Shown in pieces: positions 33,000 through 43,861 of a stretch of 64,000 nucleotides of DNA. The DNA lies in assembly GCF_035046505.1 (NCBI RefSeq), contig NC_089821.1:198858377-198922376 (forward strand), given 5' to 3'. Position numbers and translations under genes: made by a program. Source of the DNA: Tiliqua scincoides. Taxonomy: Eukaryota > Chordata > Lepidosauria > Squamata > Scincidae. The notes beneath the pieces were generated by a model, which saw only the letters and a program-made list of their open reading frames with translations, searched no databases and was not told the origin of the DNA. How positions within the stretch are numbered: the stretch's first letter is position 1; every line of letters starts with the position of its first letter.

Positions 33000-33580
33000 G
33001 ACTTAGGAGTGCATAGCTTAGGAATGTGATGCCAGATGGGTGGGTAGACCTGGGCTCCAAAGACTTTTCCAGCTGTCTCCACCCTCCCCCCACCCTGTTT
33101 TGCCCCTCCCTGCCCCCATTTTGCATACCCATCACCACCTTCCCCCTGTTTCACCCCTCCCCTTTTGCAAAGGGGTCCAAAAGAAACTTCATACCCCCTG
33201 GTCAAATTTCCCTCAGAGGCCCTGCCCTATGCCACCTTCTGAGTCCTAAGCCCCACTTCTGGGAGATCAGAAGGCTCCTGCAAACAATTGCCTTTGCCTT
33301 GCTGCTCCTCTACTGCTCCAACAGATATGCATGCACACACTGCTGCATAGGCTGACAGCTTGCGCCCTGTCCCACCAATACTTTTTCAGGACCCAGTCCT
33401 GTGTCCACTGGGCAGGCCACTCCCTGGGTCTAGTAAGACCTGATGACATTCCTGTCTATGGATTCACCCTACTTATGCACCTTAACTTGGAGGGAGGGGT
33501 GGGGAGACTTAGTGTAGTTCATCTGTTCTGAATGCAAAAACTCCTGGGTTTAATCCAGCAGACTCCATGCCTTTCAAAGT
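33000..33580. other. Unannotated stretch
   Basis: Pyrimidine-rich 33050-33170. No gene seen. Confidence 0.35.
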
Positions 33581-33832
33581 GGGTTGGACAGACAGGGGAG
33601 TCTGGACAGTGGTTGCCTGCCTCTGATTGGTCTGTGGAACTCCTTGCCACAGGAGGTGGTGGGGATGGCACCTGACGGCCTAGATGTCTTTCAAAGTGGG
33701 CTGGACAGACAGGGGTGCTGAAAGGGGAGTCTGGACAGTGGTTGCCTGCCTCTGATTGGTCTGTGGAACTCCTTGCCACAGGAGGTGGTGGGGATGGCAC
33801 CTGATGGCCCAGATGTCTTTCAGAGACAGAGG
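33581..33832 (+). repeat. Tandemly doubled CR1 3' segment
   Basis: 'ctgattggtctgtggaactc' and 'cttgccacaggaggtggtgg' with 'gatgtctttcaaagtggg' occur twice (33600-33700, 33729-33830), a repeat unit of about 129 bp. It derives from the CR1 C-terminal coding region (GLWNSLP type). Confidence 0.75.
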
Positions 33833-34199
33833 TGCTGGACACAGGGGCTGGCTAGCTGACTGGCAGACTCTCTCCCTGTGGGCAAGTGGGCCTTCTTGTG
33901 GCCAGCTCCCTGGAGCTGTGAAGCACCCCAGCTGGGTGAGCTCCCTGTGAGCTCCCTGGAGCCCAGCCCAGGTGCCATCATTTTGGGAACTGGAGGCACC
34001 CCACAGGCTGCAAAGGGGTGAAGAGTGCAGAGCCCTGCTGGACTGCTGCAGGCAGGGACACCTCCTTGGGGACTGCTGCTCACTTCCACCAGCAGGCACA
34101 GGTCAGAGCAGTCCTGCTTGGGGGGACCTCTTGGCTCCCTCCGTCCAGGAGGCTCCTAGGAGGAGAAGAGTCAGCCAGCCAGCCAGAGGTGGGGTCAGG

Positions 34200-34900
34200 G
34201 AGGGAAAGTGGGTCTAGCAGCAGCAGCCTGGAGGTGGGGGGCAAAGGAGCGCCTGCGATGAGGGCACGTCCCCGGCGCAGCCCACCTGGAGAGCCCGGGC
34301 AGGGGGCGCACCTGGCGGAGGGCGGGGCTGGGGCAGAGAACCCGGTGACGCGGCCGCGGAGCGAAGAGGCGGCCGAGCAGCCCGTCTTCGGGGGCGGCGC
34401 GGGGGTGTCCGCGGCAGGGAGGCGGACCGCGGCTCAGCCCTGAGTTCGCCCCTGCCGGGGAGCCGGTGCCGCCTGGTGGGCGCCCAGACGGAGCGCGCGG
34501 GCCTTCCCGGGGGCGGGCCAGGCAAGAGCGCGGGGAGGCTGCGGGCACGCCCAGCGGTCTCCCGGGCAAGGGCCGCCGAGCTCCGGGGCCCCGAGGCGCC
34601 TGCGCTGCCCCTTTTGCGCCCCTGTGCCCCCCAGTCCCGGGGCTAGAGGGAGGAGGGGCAGCACTCGGGCAGGGTCGACGCCTGGTCCCCGGCAGCTCAG
34701 CCCCCCTCCCCGCAGGAGGAGTTCCCCCTCGCGTCTCCCCAGCAAAGCAGGCCCCACGCGCAATTCCGGCTTGGGCTGCGAGGCGCTTCAGCCACTGGCA
34801 TGACTCGGTCATCCCTCCATCCCTCCCCCAGCCATCCATCCATCCTCCCCCCGCCCGCCCAGGGTGTGGAAGGAGAAGGAGGAGCAGTGGAGGCGAGTAG
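34200..34900. promoter_or_regulatory. Orphan CpG-rich block
   Basis: Very GC-rich with many CpGs, sharply bounded by ordinary sequence. Long open frames occur on both strands, as expected of such composition; their products are Pro/Arg/Ala-rich and match nothing I know. It may be a CpG island of an unseen gene or the GC-rich 5' region of a retroelement. Confidence 0.5.
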
Positions 34901-35844
34901 GCAGAGATGAGCATTTCCCACCAACCTGCTGCCTGAGGCAGCTGTTTCAGTTGGCCTCATGGGTGGGCCAGCCCTGCCCCAGGGAGGCAGCAGGCTACCT
35001 ACAGCCTTCTATCATTTTAAATCATGTTTAGATGCTGATGCATGAAGAAAGTACCTTAGCAGTTGCAGCATGAAGAAATCCACCCTTCAATTGCAGAGGA
35101 AATCACTGATCAGTAACAGCCACTGCGGCAAAATCAATGCCAGGCGTAACATAATCATTTCCCCGTCTGGATGTTTGCTGGCAGGCAGGGCCTTCTCTGC
35201 ATTGGCATCCCAACAGGGATGGCACCAGGTCGCCTTGGGCACCTGCTGGGCATGCATGCACAAAACACTCTCTTGCGCATGGAAATGCGTTCTGTTGTGG
35301 TTTCCTCCATGTACTTAGATGCGAGGCCTGTGGGCTCAACTGAACTGAAGGCTGTTTGCACAATGGCCAGTTTTTGTCCTTGTGTCGCAAAGCAGATTGG
35401 ACACCTTTGCTTTGGTTTTCTGGGCCAAATTATCTCTTGAAAACCTAGCAGGTCAGAGATGTGGCAAGTCCAAGTCCTCCCTGACTTCGGAGTCCTCTGC
35501 AGCGCTCTGGTGCCCTGCTGGGGATCTCTACATGTTCCTGATTATTTTCTGTTTATCAACACCTTGCCTCGAGGTGCTCATTAACTGCAAGTGTAACATA
35601 TCCAGAGCCATGTGTTTTTCCACACACCTGCCTTTGTGGTCAATCTCAGGTCAGTCTGAGCACCTCAGCTTTCAGAAGAGGCCCAGAGATTTCCTGGGAT
35701 CTTACATTTTCTGATATCACCTGGACTCTCTACCCACATGGGATGCTGGGGGCACTACTGTGGGGACGCAAGCCATATGCACCGGGCCGAAGAATGCATG
35801 CATGACACTTGTTAACACAGTGTCAGGTGTGAGAGGAAACTGGC
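34901..35844. other. Unannotated stretch
   Basis: No gene recognised. No clear repeat boundaries. Confidence 0.35.
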
Positions 35845-35854
35845 CTGCTACAGT

Positions 35855-36815
35855 CACTCTTTGCTTGTGGATCTGCTTACCAGAAGGAATGTATAACAAC
35901 ATGTACATCCCTCCCCCCTTTAGATTGTAGGTGGATAAAGTTCAAAAAACTAGACAGGCCTTTGGGTGGGAGAGGAGCTGTCTTTGTACATATTTTCTGA
36001 ACATGTCCCAGATAAATATTTCTGAAAAAGCCAGCACCAGCCCTTTTATTACTGATACATGGAAAACTCTCAATAAGAAACACAGGAACAGGGAGAGAAC
36101 TTCTCAAACAGACACAGGCACAAATGCAGAGAACAGTTTGTCATAGATCGTGACTGAAAGCACTGAAAATAAACATTTGAAAATCACATGGAGGCAGGTT
36201 TTCCTTCTGAAATTGTTTACCATGAGTGTGATTCCTTGAATTCATAATAAGTGCTCTTTCTGCAGTATTTTCTTTCATCATGCAGGCCTCTATAGCTGAA
36301 CAACTGTTTTCTCCTAATTCCAGGTTATTTCATGTTCCTTGACCTTAAGCTAATCTCTGCTGTATAATATTGCAATATAAAGCTCAGTTTAAATTGGCCC
36401 ACTCTTAAGCATAGTTGCTATACCTTGTATCTCCATAGGGGGAGAAACTACAGGACAATCTTCTCAGATATCACCATCTATCTGTCATAGTGAATATTTA
36501 TTAGCAGCCTACCTTCTTTTGCTGTTTTTGAAGTACAGCAGCGATTAGCTCCAGGACATGGAGCATGAAAAAAAATGGAATTTGAAGAAAACAGTTGCAC
36601 AGCTCATTCAGGATGAAGAAAGAGCCCTTGTGCTTTCAAGGCACTATACAGAAAATCCCCACTTTCAAAGTAAAGAACCTGCTTCAAAATGATTTCCAGA
36701 TGGGAAAAATTGTTCTTTCCAAAAGAGAAACCAAGTGTTGAGCCATTTACCAGTTGTGAAAAAAACAAACTCTAAATGGAATGATGAACAATCAGAAAAT
36801 GTCAAATATAAGACT
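35855..36815. repeat. Units 'X' + 'Y', copy 2
   Basis: Parallels 20940-22040 in the same order and orientation, leading to a minus-strand DHRS1 copy. 36816-37130 is an extra segment absent from the 22-kb copy; its origin is not recognised. Confidence 0.75.
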
Positions 36816-37130
36816 TCCCATCCTAAGCAGCACAGCTGTATTATTCATAAGGCTGACTAGCCTGAAGCCAAGTGGACCCATAGGGCCTATCATTTTTTAT
36901 TATTTTTATTTTTTGCTTTGGCACTGTTACCTGAGCTCTAGGGCTCCAATAGTTAAAGGTACTTTGTATTTGGTGCTGTAGCAAAATGTGTACATATAGA
37001 TGGATCCATACAGACACTCTCATAAGTATACAGCTGTCAGCTGTAGTAGGGTGAAAGTCTGAAGTGCCAGAGAGGGCCTGAACAACCAGAAAGCCTAAGG
37101 GCCCAGCCATGGGTTAATACGGCCTTGATC

Positions 37131-38132
37131 CTAAGGCTTTTCTGCTGGTTTTGTGGGTAAAAGTGGAAGGGCTGGATATACAGCAAACCTGCTAGAATAG
37201 AGGGCAAGAGCCCACTTGGGGATTCTGATGAACTGAGGAATGAGGCGGAAGAAGCCAGACAATTGGGGCATCAATTCCATAAGGATATTGCGGAGAGAAA
37301 TGTAATCAAAGACATCCCTCCCATCCACATCCTTGAACTGGTAAAGGCAGGCAAGATCTGGACTGAGAAGGACCTTGCCACTGTGGTGCATGATATTGGG
37401 GTCTGAGGCCAGGCCAGCCACACACTTGCCAATCACTTCCGGACTCTCTGCCACGGTGGGCAACCTCTTCTTCAGCTGCTGGGAAATGGTCCCAGAGTTT
37501 TCTTCTGCCTCTTTCAGTGTGGTCTCTGTGCGAACAAGACCAGGCCAGAGTGCCATACAGGCCACGCCAAAGGGACGCAGCTCGACAGCACAGTCCGTGG
37601 CCAGGCGGTCACAGGCGGCCTTACCCACGCCATATGGAACATCGAACATGTAGCGGAGCCCCCCAGGAGAGGAGATGATGACGATGAGCCCTCGGCCAGC
37701 GGGCACCATGAGGCGGGCAGCGTAGACGGCGCAGATATAGTGGCCCCTCAGGCCTGTGTTATTGAACTCGTCCCAGAGGGAGGCCTCGCTCTCCCAGAAG
37801 GGCACATCATGCATCTCAAGGATGGCCTGCATCCCCGAGAAGGCGTTGTTGACCAGCAGGTCCAGCCTGCCCTCCTGCTCGCTCCGGACGCGCTCGAACA
37901 GCGCCGCCACCTCCTCCTCCCGGGACGAGTCGCACACCACCGGCACGCAGCGCCCGCCCCGGCCCCGCACCTCGGCCGCCGCTCGCTCCAGGCTGTCCCG
38001 CGTCCGGCCCGTGATGTAGACGGTGGCGCCCGCCTCTGACAGCTGCAGAGCGATGCCCTTCCCGATGCCCCGGGAGGCGCCCGTCACCACGCACACGCGC
38101 CCCGAGAGGGGCTGCCCGGCCGCCCCTGCCAT
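37131..38132 (-). CDS. DHRS1-like: DHRS1-like short-chain dehydrogenase, intronless copy 2 (recombinant)
   Basis: 333 residues, ATG at 38132-38130, TAG at 37133-37131. TGASRGIG at 17-24, LLVNNAFSG at 92-100, SSPGG with Ser154/155, YGVGKAACD with Tyr167 and Lys171: all catalytic residues present. The N-terminus (MAGAAGQPLSGRVCVVTGAS) and 5' flank match copies 1 and 3. The C-terminus (YPALPLLPTKPAEKP) and the 3' flank match the broken 22-kb copy instead, so the gene is a mosaic of two subfamilies. Substitutions specific to this copy cluster at about residues 205-240 (ETTLKEAEENSGTISQQLKK). As in copy 1, an in-phase open frame runs far upstream (to 38543), unlikely to be translated. Function as for copy 1. 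Confidence 0.92.
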   Translation of the reverse strand: MAGAAGQPLSGRVCVVTGASRGIGKGIALQLSEAGATVYITGRTRDSLERAAAEVRGRGGRCVPVVCDSSREEEVAALFERVRSEQEGRLDLLVNNAFSGMQAILEMHDVPFWESEASLWDEFNNTGLRGHYICAVYAARLMVPAGRGLIVIISSPGGLRYMFDVPYGVGKAACDRLATDCAVELRPFGVACMALWPGLVRTETTLKEAEENSGTISQQLKKRLPTVAESPEVIGKCVAGLASDPNIMHHSGKVLLSPDLACLYQFKDVDGRDVFDYISLRNILMELMPQLSGFFRLIPQFIRIPKWALALYSSRFAVYPALPLLPTKPAEKP

Positions 38133-38728
38133 CTGCGACGGAGAGGACGGCGCTCCTGCGCCTGCGAGGGCTCTGCCCGGCCTCTTCCTCCGGACTGGGA
38201 CTGGGAACAGCCAGTGGCCGGGCGCGGAGCCCCGACGGCGCACAAGGAGCGCGGCTTCCCAGGCGCGCAAAGCTCTCCACGCGCAGCAGAAGCAGCAGCG
38301 AGCCTTGGCGCGCCTGGGCTTTGAGCGCCCCGAGTTTGCGTGGGAAGCGATGCGGCCAATGAGCTCCGAGCCGAGCCCTGACGACAGCGGCACAGGAGGC
38401 CACCTCCACGGGTTGCAAGTTGAGACCCTCCCGCTGCCCCAAGAAAGAACTTCGTCAGCCCTGGACGGGGAGCCCTCGGAAGGCGAGCGCCTGCCCGTCG
38501 AACACTGAGCGCAGGCAGAGCCTTGCTGAGCTGTGGCAGCCACAGGTGGCAGAATCTCTCAAGGCAGCGTCCTGGAAACTCCGCCAGCTGCACGGATCCT
38601 CGCCTTCAAGCCTGCTTCGTTGGTTTTATGGTGCGGAGGTTTTAGCTGCCACTGTTATTCTTTGAGAACGGAATGAGTGACCTTGAAACAAGCCAGTTCC
38701 TCCATCATGGACGAGATTCCCTCCTGGG
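38133..38728 (-). promoter_or_regulatory. GC/CpG-rich 5' flank of DHRS1-like copy 2
   Basis: Mirror of 1260-1752, with inverted CCAAT equivalent near 38355 and about 110 bp extra at 38456-38570. CpG-rich, TATA-less. Confidence 0.55.
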
Positions 38729-38730
38729 AA

Positions 38731-38785
<55 letters not shown>

Positions 38786-38905
38786 TTAACAACAACAACA
38801 ACAACTTTATTTTTACCCCGCCTTTCTCCCCGAAGGGACTCAAGGCGGCTTACAACAGATTAAAAACATAATTTAAAAACAAATAAAAACATATTAACAG
38901 AAAAG
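38729..38905. repeat. (AAT)n plus SINE/LINE 3'-tail module
   Basis: (AAT)n at 38731-38785, (AAC)n to 38804, then 'ccccgcctttctccccgaag' and 'ctcaaggcggcttacaac', a 3' tail shared by squamate SINEs. Absent at the mirror site near 1258, so it inserted after the duplication. Another tail copy at 61357-61405. Confidence 0.8.
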
Positions 38906-39178
38906 AAAATGGAATGTTGTTCCTGTTGCTGCTTAGATGAGTCTCAGGCATTATACGGAGCATGTTTTTTAACACGTTCCATCACTAAATAATCTTGCTG
39001 ACCTGAATGAAAGCTAGAAAATCAGGACTGATGGTACTACTGTTTTTTTTATGATTGATTAATATTTTATTCATTTATTTTTCATTTCTGCATTGTCCTT
39101 CCTCCAGAAAATCTTCAACAAGTCTGTTAAATCATGGGAATAGTTCTTTAATTCTGATTTTAGGTACCTCTGTTCCAT

Positions 39179-39355
39179 CAGGGGTGGGCAAACTTTCAAC
39201 TTTAGGGATCCTGGACCTTAAACAATTGTATAGAAGAGGGAATTTCAGCAGGTGCAGCTTGTCTTCTCACAGATGAGAAGCTGCACCTGCTGAAATTCTC
39301 TCCTATGCAATTGTTAAAGGTCCAGGATCCCTAAAGTTGAAAGTTTGCCCACCTG
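39179..39355. mobile_element. Palindromic hAT-like foldback MITE
   Basis: CAGGGGTGGGCAAACTTTCA ... GAAAGTTTGCCCACCTG with arms of roughly 80 bp that pair almost fully. Flanks TGTTCCAT / TGTGTCAC match at five of eight positions. Mirror copy at 838-981 and a third at about 60335-60507. Confidence 0.8.
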
Positions 39356-39618
39356 TGTGTCACATGATCAATTATGGTAAACTCTTGAAGTGAGATAAGC
39401 AACGCTGACGTTTGCATCCTGGGAAATCTGTTTTCAGCACTTGGTAGACACAGTGCCTGCGAAGGAACATTGGCTTCCTCAGTACCAAGGCGGAATGATT
39501 TTTATACATTCCTTTTGTTAATGCTCATTCTACCATAACTGATAGTGCTAGAAACTGCATAACTGATAATGCTAAGAAGTGTTGTCATCTTTGTGTCATT
39601 GTACTAGCAGTGTCAGTG

Positions 39619-39693
39619 ATGGAGCCATCAGAGAAGTACCTGTTCAAACACAAGGGAACTTATTTCCAGTCAGACCTGGTTACACCTGGTTGA
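39619..39693 (+). pseudogene. SULT first coding exon, truncated
   Basis: MEPSEKYLFKHKGTYFQSDL-VTP, then cut by a small repeat (39695-39745). It is the mirror of 574-510, so the SULT start codon travelled with DHRS1 in the duplication, still head-to-head. Confidence 0.8.
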
Positions 39694-39744
39694 ATCTAAT
39701 GGGACTTACTTCTGAGTAGGCGTGCATAGGATTGGGCTGTAAGT

Positions 39745-40090
39745 CATGCCTAATCATTGAATATCTTTGTCTTGGATCTTGAGGTGTATTCTGCAGCTGA
39801 TTGCCTCTTTGCAAGTATTTCTCCTTATGAGGTGGGTATGCGCACTCCACAATAGAAAGGAGGCAGGGCACAGCCTATAACAACATGTATATCCCCCCCC
39901 CCTTTAGACAGTAGGTGGGTAAAGTTCAAAAAACTAGACGGGCCTTCAGTGGGATAGGAGCTGTCTTTGAGCATGTTTATTTTCTGAAAAAGTCCGAGAT
40001 GGATATTTCTGAAAAGGCTACCATCAGCCATTTTATTACAGTTGCACAGAAAATGCTCAGTAAGAAATACAGGAACATGGGGCGATCTCA
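39745..40090. repeat. Unit 'X', copy 3
   Basis: Parallels 20860-21260. Followed by 40091-40534, an unrecognised segment ending in a run of G, where unit Y and the DHRS1 3' half should be. Confidence 0.7.
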
Positions 40091-40534
40091 AACATATAAA
40101 GTAAGGCCACAGCTAGGGGCAGGGGGGGCTCCCCCCAGCCATCCCTTTGCCTGCCTTCAGCATTTTTTTCTGAACCTATTCTCTTTTTATCTAGTCTGGC
40201 GTCAGTTGGGGGTGATTTGAAGCCCTTTTTGCAACTTTTTTCATGCACAGGAGGGAAGAGGGTTCAGTGCTTCTGGCAGGGATGGGGGGGAAGAGAGAGA
40301 GTGCATATGTAGAGTGAGTAAAACACAGTCCTGGAGGGCTCTTTGGAAGTTATGACCTCTGGTCACCCTGCCCCCTTTCAGAGCACATGGAGAGCATGGC
40401 TAGTCAAGAGCAGCTACAAGGAAGGTTAGGAGAGATTCCTACTTGTACTGGCTGGGGGGGGGAGGGAGGGAGCCATTTCTTCTGCTGGGGAGTATGCTAA
40501 TTACTACAAAGGTATTGCTGCGGGGGGGGGGGGG

Positions 40535-40867
40535 CAGTGGCCCCTCAGCCCTGTGTTGTTGATCTTGTCCCAGAGGGAGGTCCCGCTCTCCCAGAAGGGC
40601 ACATCAAGCATCTCAGCAATGGCTTGGATCCTTGAGAAGGTGTTGTTGACCAGCACTTCTAGCCTGCCCTCCTGCTCCCACTGGACACATTCGAACAGCG
40701 CCACCACCTCCTCCTCCCGGGATGAGTTGCACACCACTGGCATGCACTTCCTGTCTCGGTCCTGCACCTGGGCAGCCACTCGCTGCCTCTGACAGCTGCG
40801 GAGCGATGCCCTTCCCGATGCCCCGGGAGGCGCCCGTCACCACGCACACCTACCCCGAAAGTGGCAT
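40535..40867 (-). pseudogene. DHRS1-like retrocopy, 3'-truncated (subfamily B)
   Basis: Minus strand from ATG at 40867: MPLSG-VCVVTGASRGIGKG, then a deletion after QLSEA removes the ATVYITGRT region and shifts the frame; VQDRDRKCMPVVCNSSREEE to LWDKINNTGLRGH follows before the copy stops at a G/C run (40521-40534). No catalytic Ser/Tyr/Lys remain. Confidence 0.88.
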
Positions 40868-41365
40868 GGTGGTTAAGGAAAGCGGGGAAGATAACTGATG
40901 GAGCGGCTTGCTCAGGAAAGTGTGGCAGATGCTGCAACTGCAAGAGTTTTTCAGTGATCTTCCAAAGCACTAATCCCATTTAGGTCACCACCCCCGCACA
41001 TGGTACAGCTGAAATGTTCTTTCATCTTAAGAAACAGGCCTTGTCCTCCCGCCCCCCCCCTCCAGCCTGTGATGCAATGCCAAAACATAAAGAATTATGG
41101 TTATGCTATCACATTCCCAGTTGCACCATGCACAAACTGGAACAATGCTTGTAAGGCCTAATTGTACAGGATTCTTTGCATACTTTTTCTATGGCAATTA
41201 AAAAAATTGGGGTGTTGCAATTAAAAGGCATTATGACATCTTTATCCGCAGCCTATCTGATAACCTCGCCTTACAAGTTTAGAACCTGTTGCAAAATGTA
41301 ATGTTAACAAAGTGTTCCAATTTTGTTAGATTGGAGCTACACCCATTGTAGCCTCATCAACCCTA
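40868..41365. repeat. 5' flank 'Z', copy 2
   Basis: Same as 22964-23450. Confidence 0.75.
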
Positions 41366-41639
41366 ATTTTCACATTATTTCTCTGGATGAAGATATGAAG
41401 CTGCCTTAATTGGTTCACCTAGATTATCACAGTCACTGGCTAGCAGCTGCTCAATAGGGTATGAGACTGGAGCCTTGAAAGTGCTCCCAGGGATTGAATA
41501 TCTCTGTTCACTAGGAAGAAAATAAAACCTGGATAGATTCTTCTTCCTTAAAATTAGGAATGTGTTGATGCATTCACTTTATAAAATGCAAATGAAGAAA
41601 TGCCTTTGGTTAATATCCAGTTTGTTTTCTAACACAGTG

Positions 41640-41765
41640 GTTCTCAAACATTTAGCACCGGGACCCACTTTTTAGAATGAGAATCTGTCAGGACCCACTG
41701 GAAGTGATGCCATGACCAGAAGTGACATCATCAAGCAGGAAAATTTTTAACTATCCGAGGCTGCA
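41640..41765. mobile_element. Worn hAT-like end
   Basis: 'cagtggttctcaaacattta' then 'gcaccgggacccac'; resembles the end of the 59730-60557 element. A fragment only. Confidence 0.5.
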
Positions 41766-41815
41766 ATCCTACCCACACTTACCCAGGAGTAAATCCCATT
41801 TACTATCATTGTTAA

Positions 41816-42125
41816 AAGAATAGGGGAGATTTGAGCTTACCTGAGAATTCCCCTTCTCGGTGGTCTCCATGGCAGGGTCAGTCCTTGACATCTGGGAAGC
41901 TCCTCCCTCTCAGGCAGGGAGGTCAGGTTACAAAGTCTTCCTGATGGGAGGGGCTCCCTCAATTCCCCAGACTACAAAAGCCTCAAGGGCCCCTCCCCAG
42001 ATCAGTTCTGTCTTGGACTTGCTCAGGTAGATGTCCATCCTTGAAGTCCAATGTGTTGAAAAGCCAACTGGATGAACTCTGATGACCTAAATCTCAACAT
42101 TCTGAACCAAGAAAGGTTAGCACTT
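41816..42125. mobile_element. DIRS-like retroelement terminal fragment (fossil)
   Basis: 'gatttgagcttacctgagaa' and 'catggcagggtcagtccttg' repeat the opening of the larger fossil at 43862. Probably the end part of the same kind of element, separated from it by an LTR-type insertion and a SINE. Broken. Confidence 0.55.
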
Positions 42126-43666
42126 GTTGGAAAGATTTTCAAATTCTTTTCACTGACGCAATGCCAGTCACAGGCCTTTTAAAAGGGTTTGGAGGCTTTA
42201 TTTTTACAATAGTTACACACAAGCCAATTGATTCAGTTTGGATACAAATGTTTGGATACTCATTTTTATATACTTATTAGCTTATTCCTCTCCACGTTGC
42301 TCTTTTGACTGATATGAAACAAAACAAAACAATAAACAGTTTTTTTTACACTTCAGACACCCCATATGCAACTTAACTCTTTGCACATTTTGCACACACA
42401 ATAACAAAACAATAACATCACAAAACATAATACAAATTAAACATAATAAAAACACATCATAAGACATCACATCACTACAGAGACTACAAACACTTTTACA
42501 GTTTGCAATCATCAAGAAAAGGGTTCATCATAAGACATCAAACGTCTTAATAGTCCTCTCCAAATAAAGTCATAAATAAAGGTCCTTTTATTTAATCCAT
42601 TTCACTCTTTGACTACGTCTGCAGTTGGTAGTTTATACACAATCCCATCAGTTCTGTTTTAGTTTAATCATCATCTGCTTTGGTTTTCCCAAGTGGAAAG
42701 CTCTCAAGCTTTTGTGATTATTCTCCACAAACACAAACACTTGCAGACACTGTTGTTTCACAACTCAAAACTTTTTTTTTACTACTGTATTCTTGTTAGA
42801 ACCTGTAAAATAGTAAGCTCATAAGCAATACAAATTAGCAAAGAAAGATTCATTGTAAATAGTATAATGGTCAGAAGACAGAAAGCTTTCATTCATTCAT
42901 TCATAACTTTCAAAAAGTTTCATTTAAAAAAAAATACTATAATATCTTTATCTATTCCATTCTAATTTAAACTCACATACAAAGGAAACACATTTTTTTT
43001 CCTTTCCTCTGAGCAATATCTTGGTAAATTTTCCAGAATTAGCTAACTTCCCAGAAACCTCTGGCAACACTTAGTTCTATTACTTAAAACAAATATACAT
43101 CACAATAGAAGAAAGAACATACAAGCATACTAGCATGTAAGCATCTACTAATAACACAACAAACACATTATTAATTTACATATACGCTAAGGAGAGAAAA
43201 GAAAAACTGATTACTGTATGTCAACTTCAGTTTTCAAAAGGATTCTGAAGGCCAAGCCCTTTCTATTGTTAGAAGTTTATTTTGACTATTCAAACAGATT
43301 CTGGTTTACACAGAATTAGATGAGACTCATCCTGGCCCTCTTGTAGGCACTCCTAATAGAGGGAATATTTCTGTTTTGAAGAAGAAAAAGAAAGGGTAAA
43401 GGGAACATTGTAATTAACACTGTTTTCAATACCACGAGACTGATCATGAGCATTTCTTAGTGTTAACTTGGTTTGTATACATACTTTTTCATTAATAGTG
43501 TAAACTTATGTTGTTCTTACATTTAACTTTCTTTAAAACATAAAAAAAATACTATATTATCAGAAGATTGCAGGTTCGAGTGTTGCCGTGGTCACCATTT
43601 GTTGGGAATATTTTCAGATTCTTTTCACTGACGCAATGCCAAACATTCACAGACCTTTTAAAAGGG
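42126..43666 (-). mobile_element. LTR-type retroelement fossil with tRNA primer site, ~1.5 kb
   Basis: About 64 bp at each end are direct repeats ('tcttttcactgacgcaatgc' in both). Next to the right-hand repeat, the minus strand reads TGGTGACCACGGCAAC..., the complement of a tRNA 3' end with CCA: a primer-binding site in the right place. The inside is AT-rich with no recognisable gag or pol, so it is a small non-autonomous element and looks old and broken. The outer part of one repeat is missing. Confidence 0.6.
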
Positions 43667-43836
43667 AGAATTCTTCCTTTCAGTGTCAGCCCCATAGAAA
43701 GGCTTCGGAATAGAGACTTGGCAGAGGCTGTAGGTCAGTGGGCCAGCACATGCTTTGCCAGTTAGGGTTCAGATTCAGCCCTTGACATCTCTAGGTAGGG
43801 CAGCAAAAAAAAAAGCCTGGAGAGCTACAGATTAAG
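43667..43836 (+). repeat. tRNA-derived SINE, partial
   Basis: 'aggctgtaggtcagtgggcc' and 'ctctaggtagggcagc' parallel 18410-18560. Confidence 0.75.
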
Positions 43837-43861
43837 ATTGCAGCCTTAACAAGCAACTGTG

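Noticed and set aside
34195-34914. Long GC-rich open frames as genes
   Set aside because: Open on both strands, low-complexity Pro/Arg/Ala products, no family resemblance: expected of GC-rich DNA.
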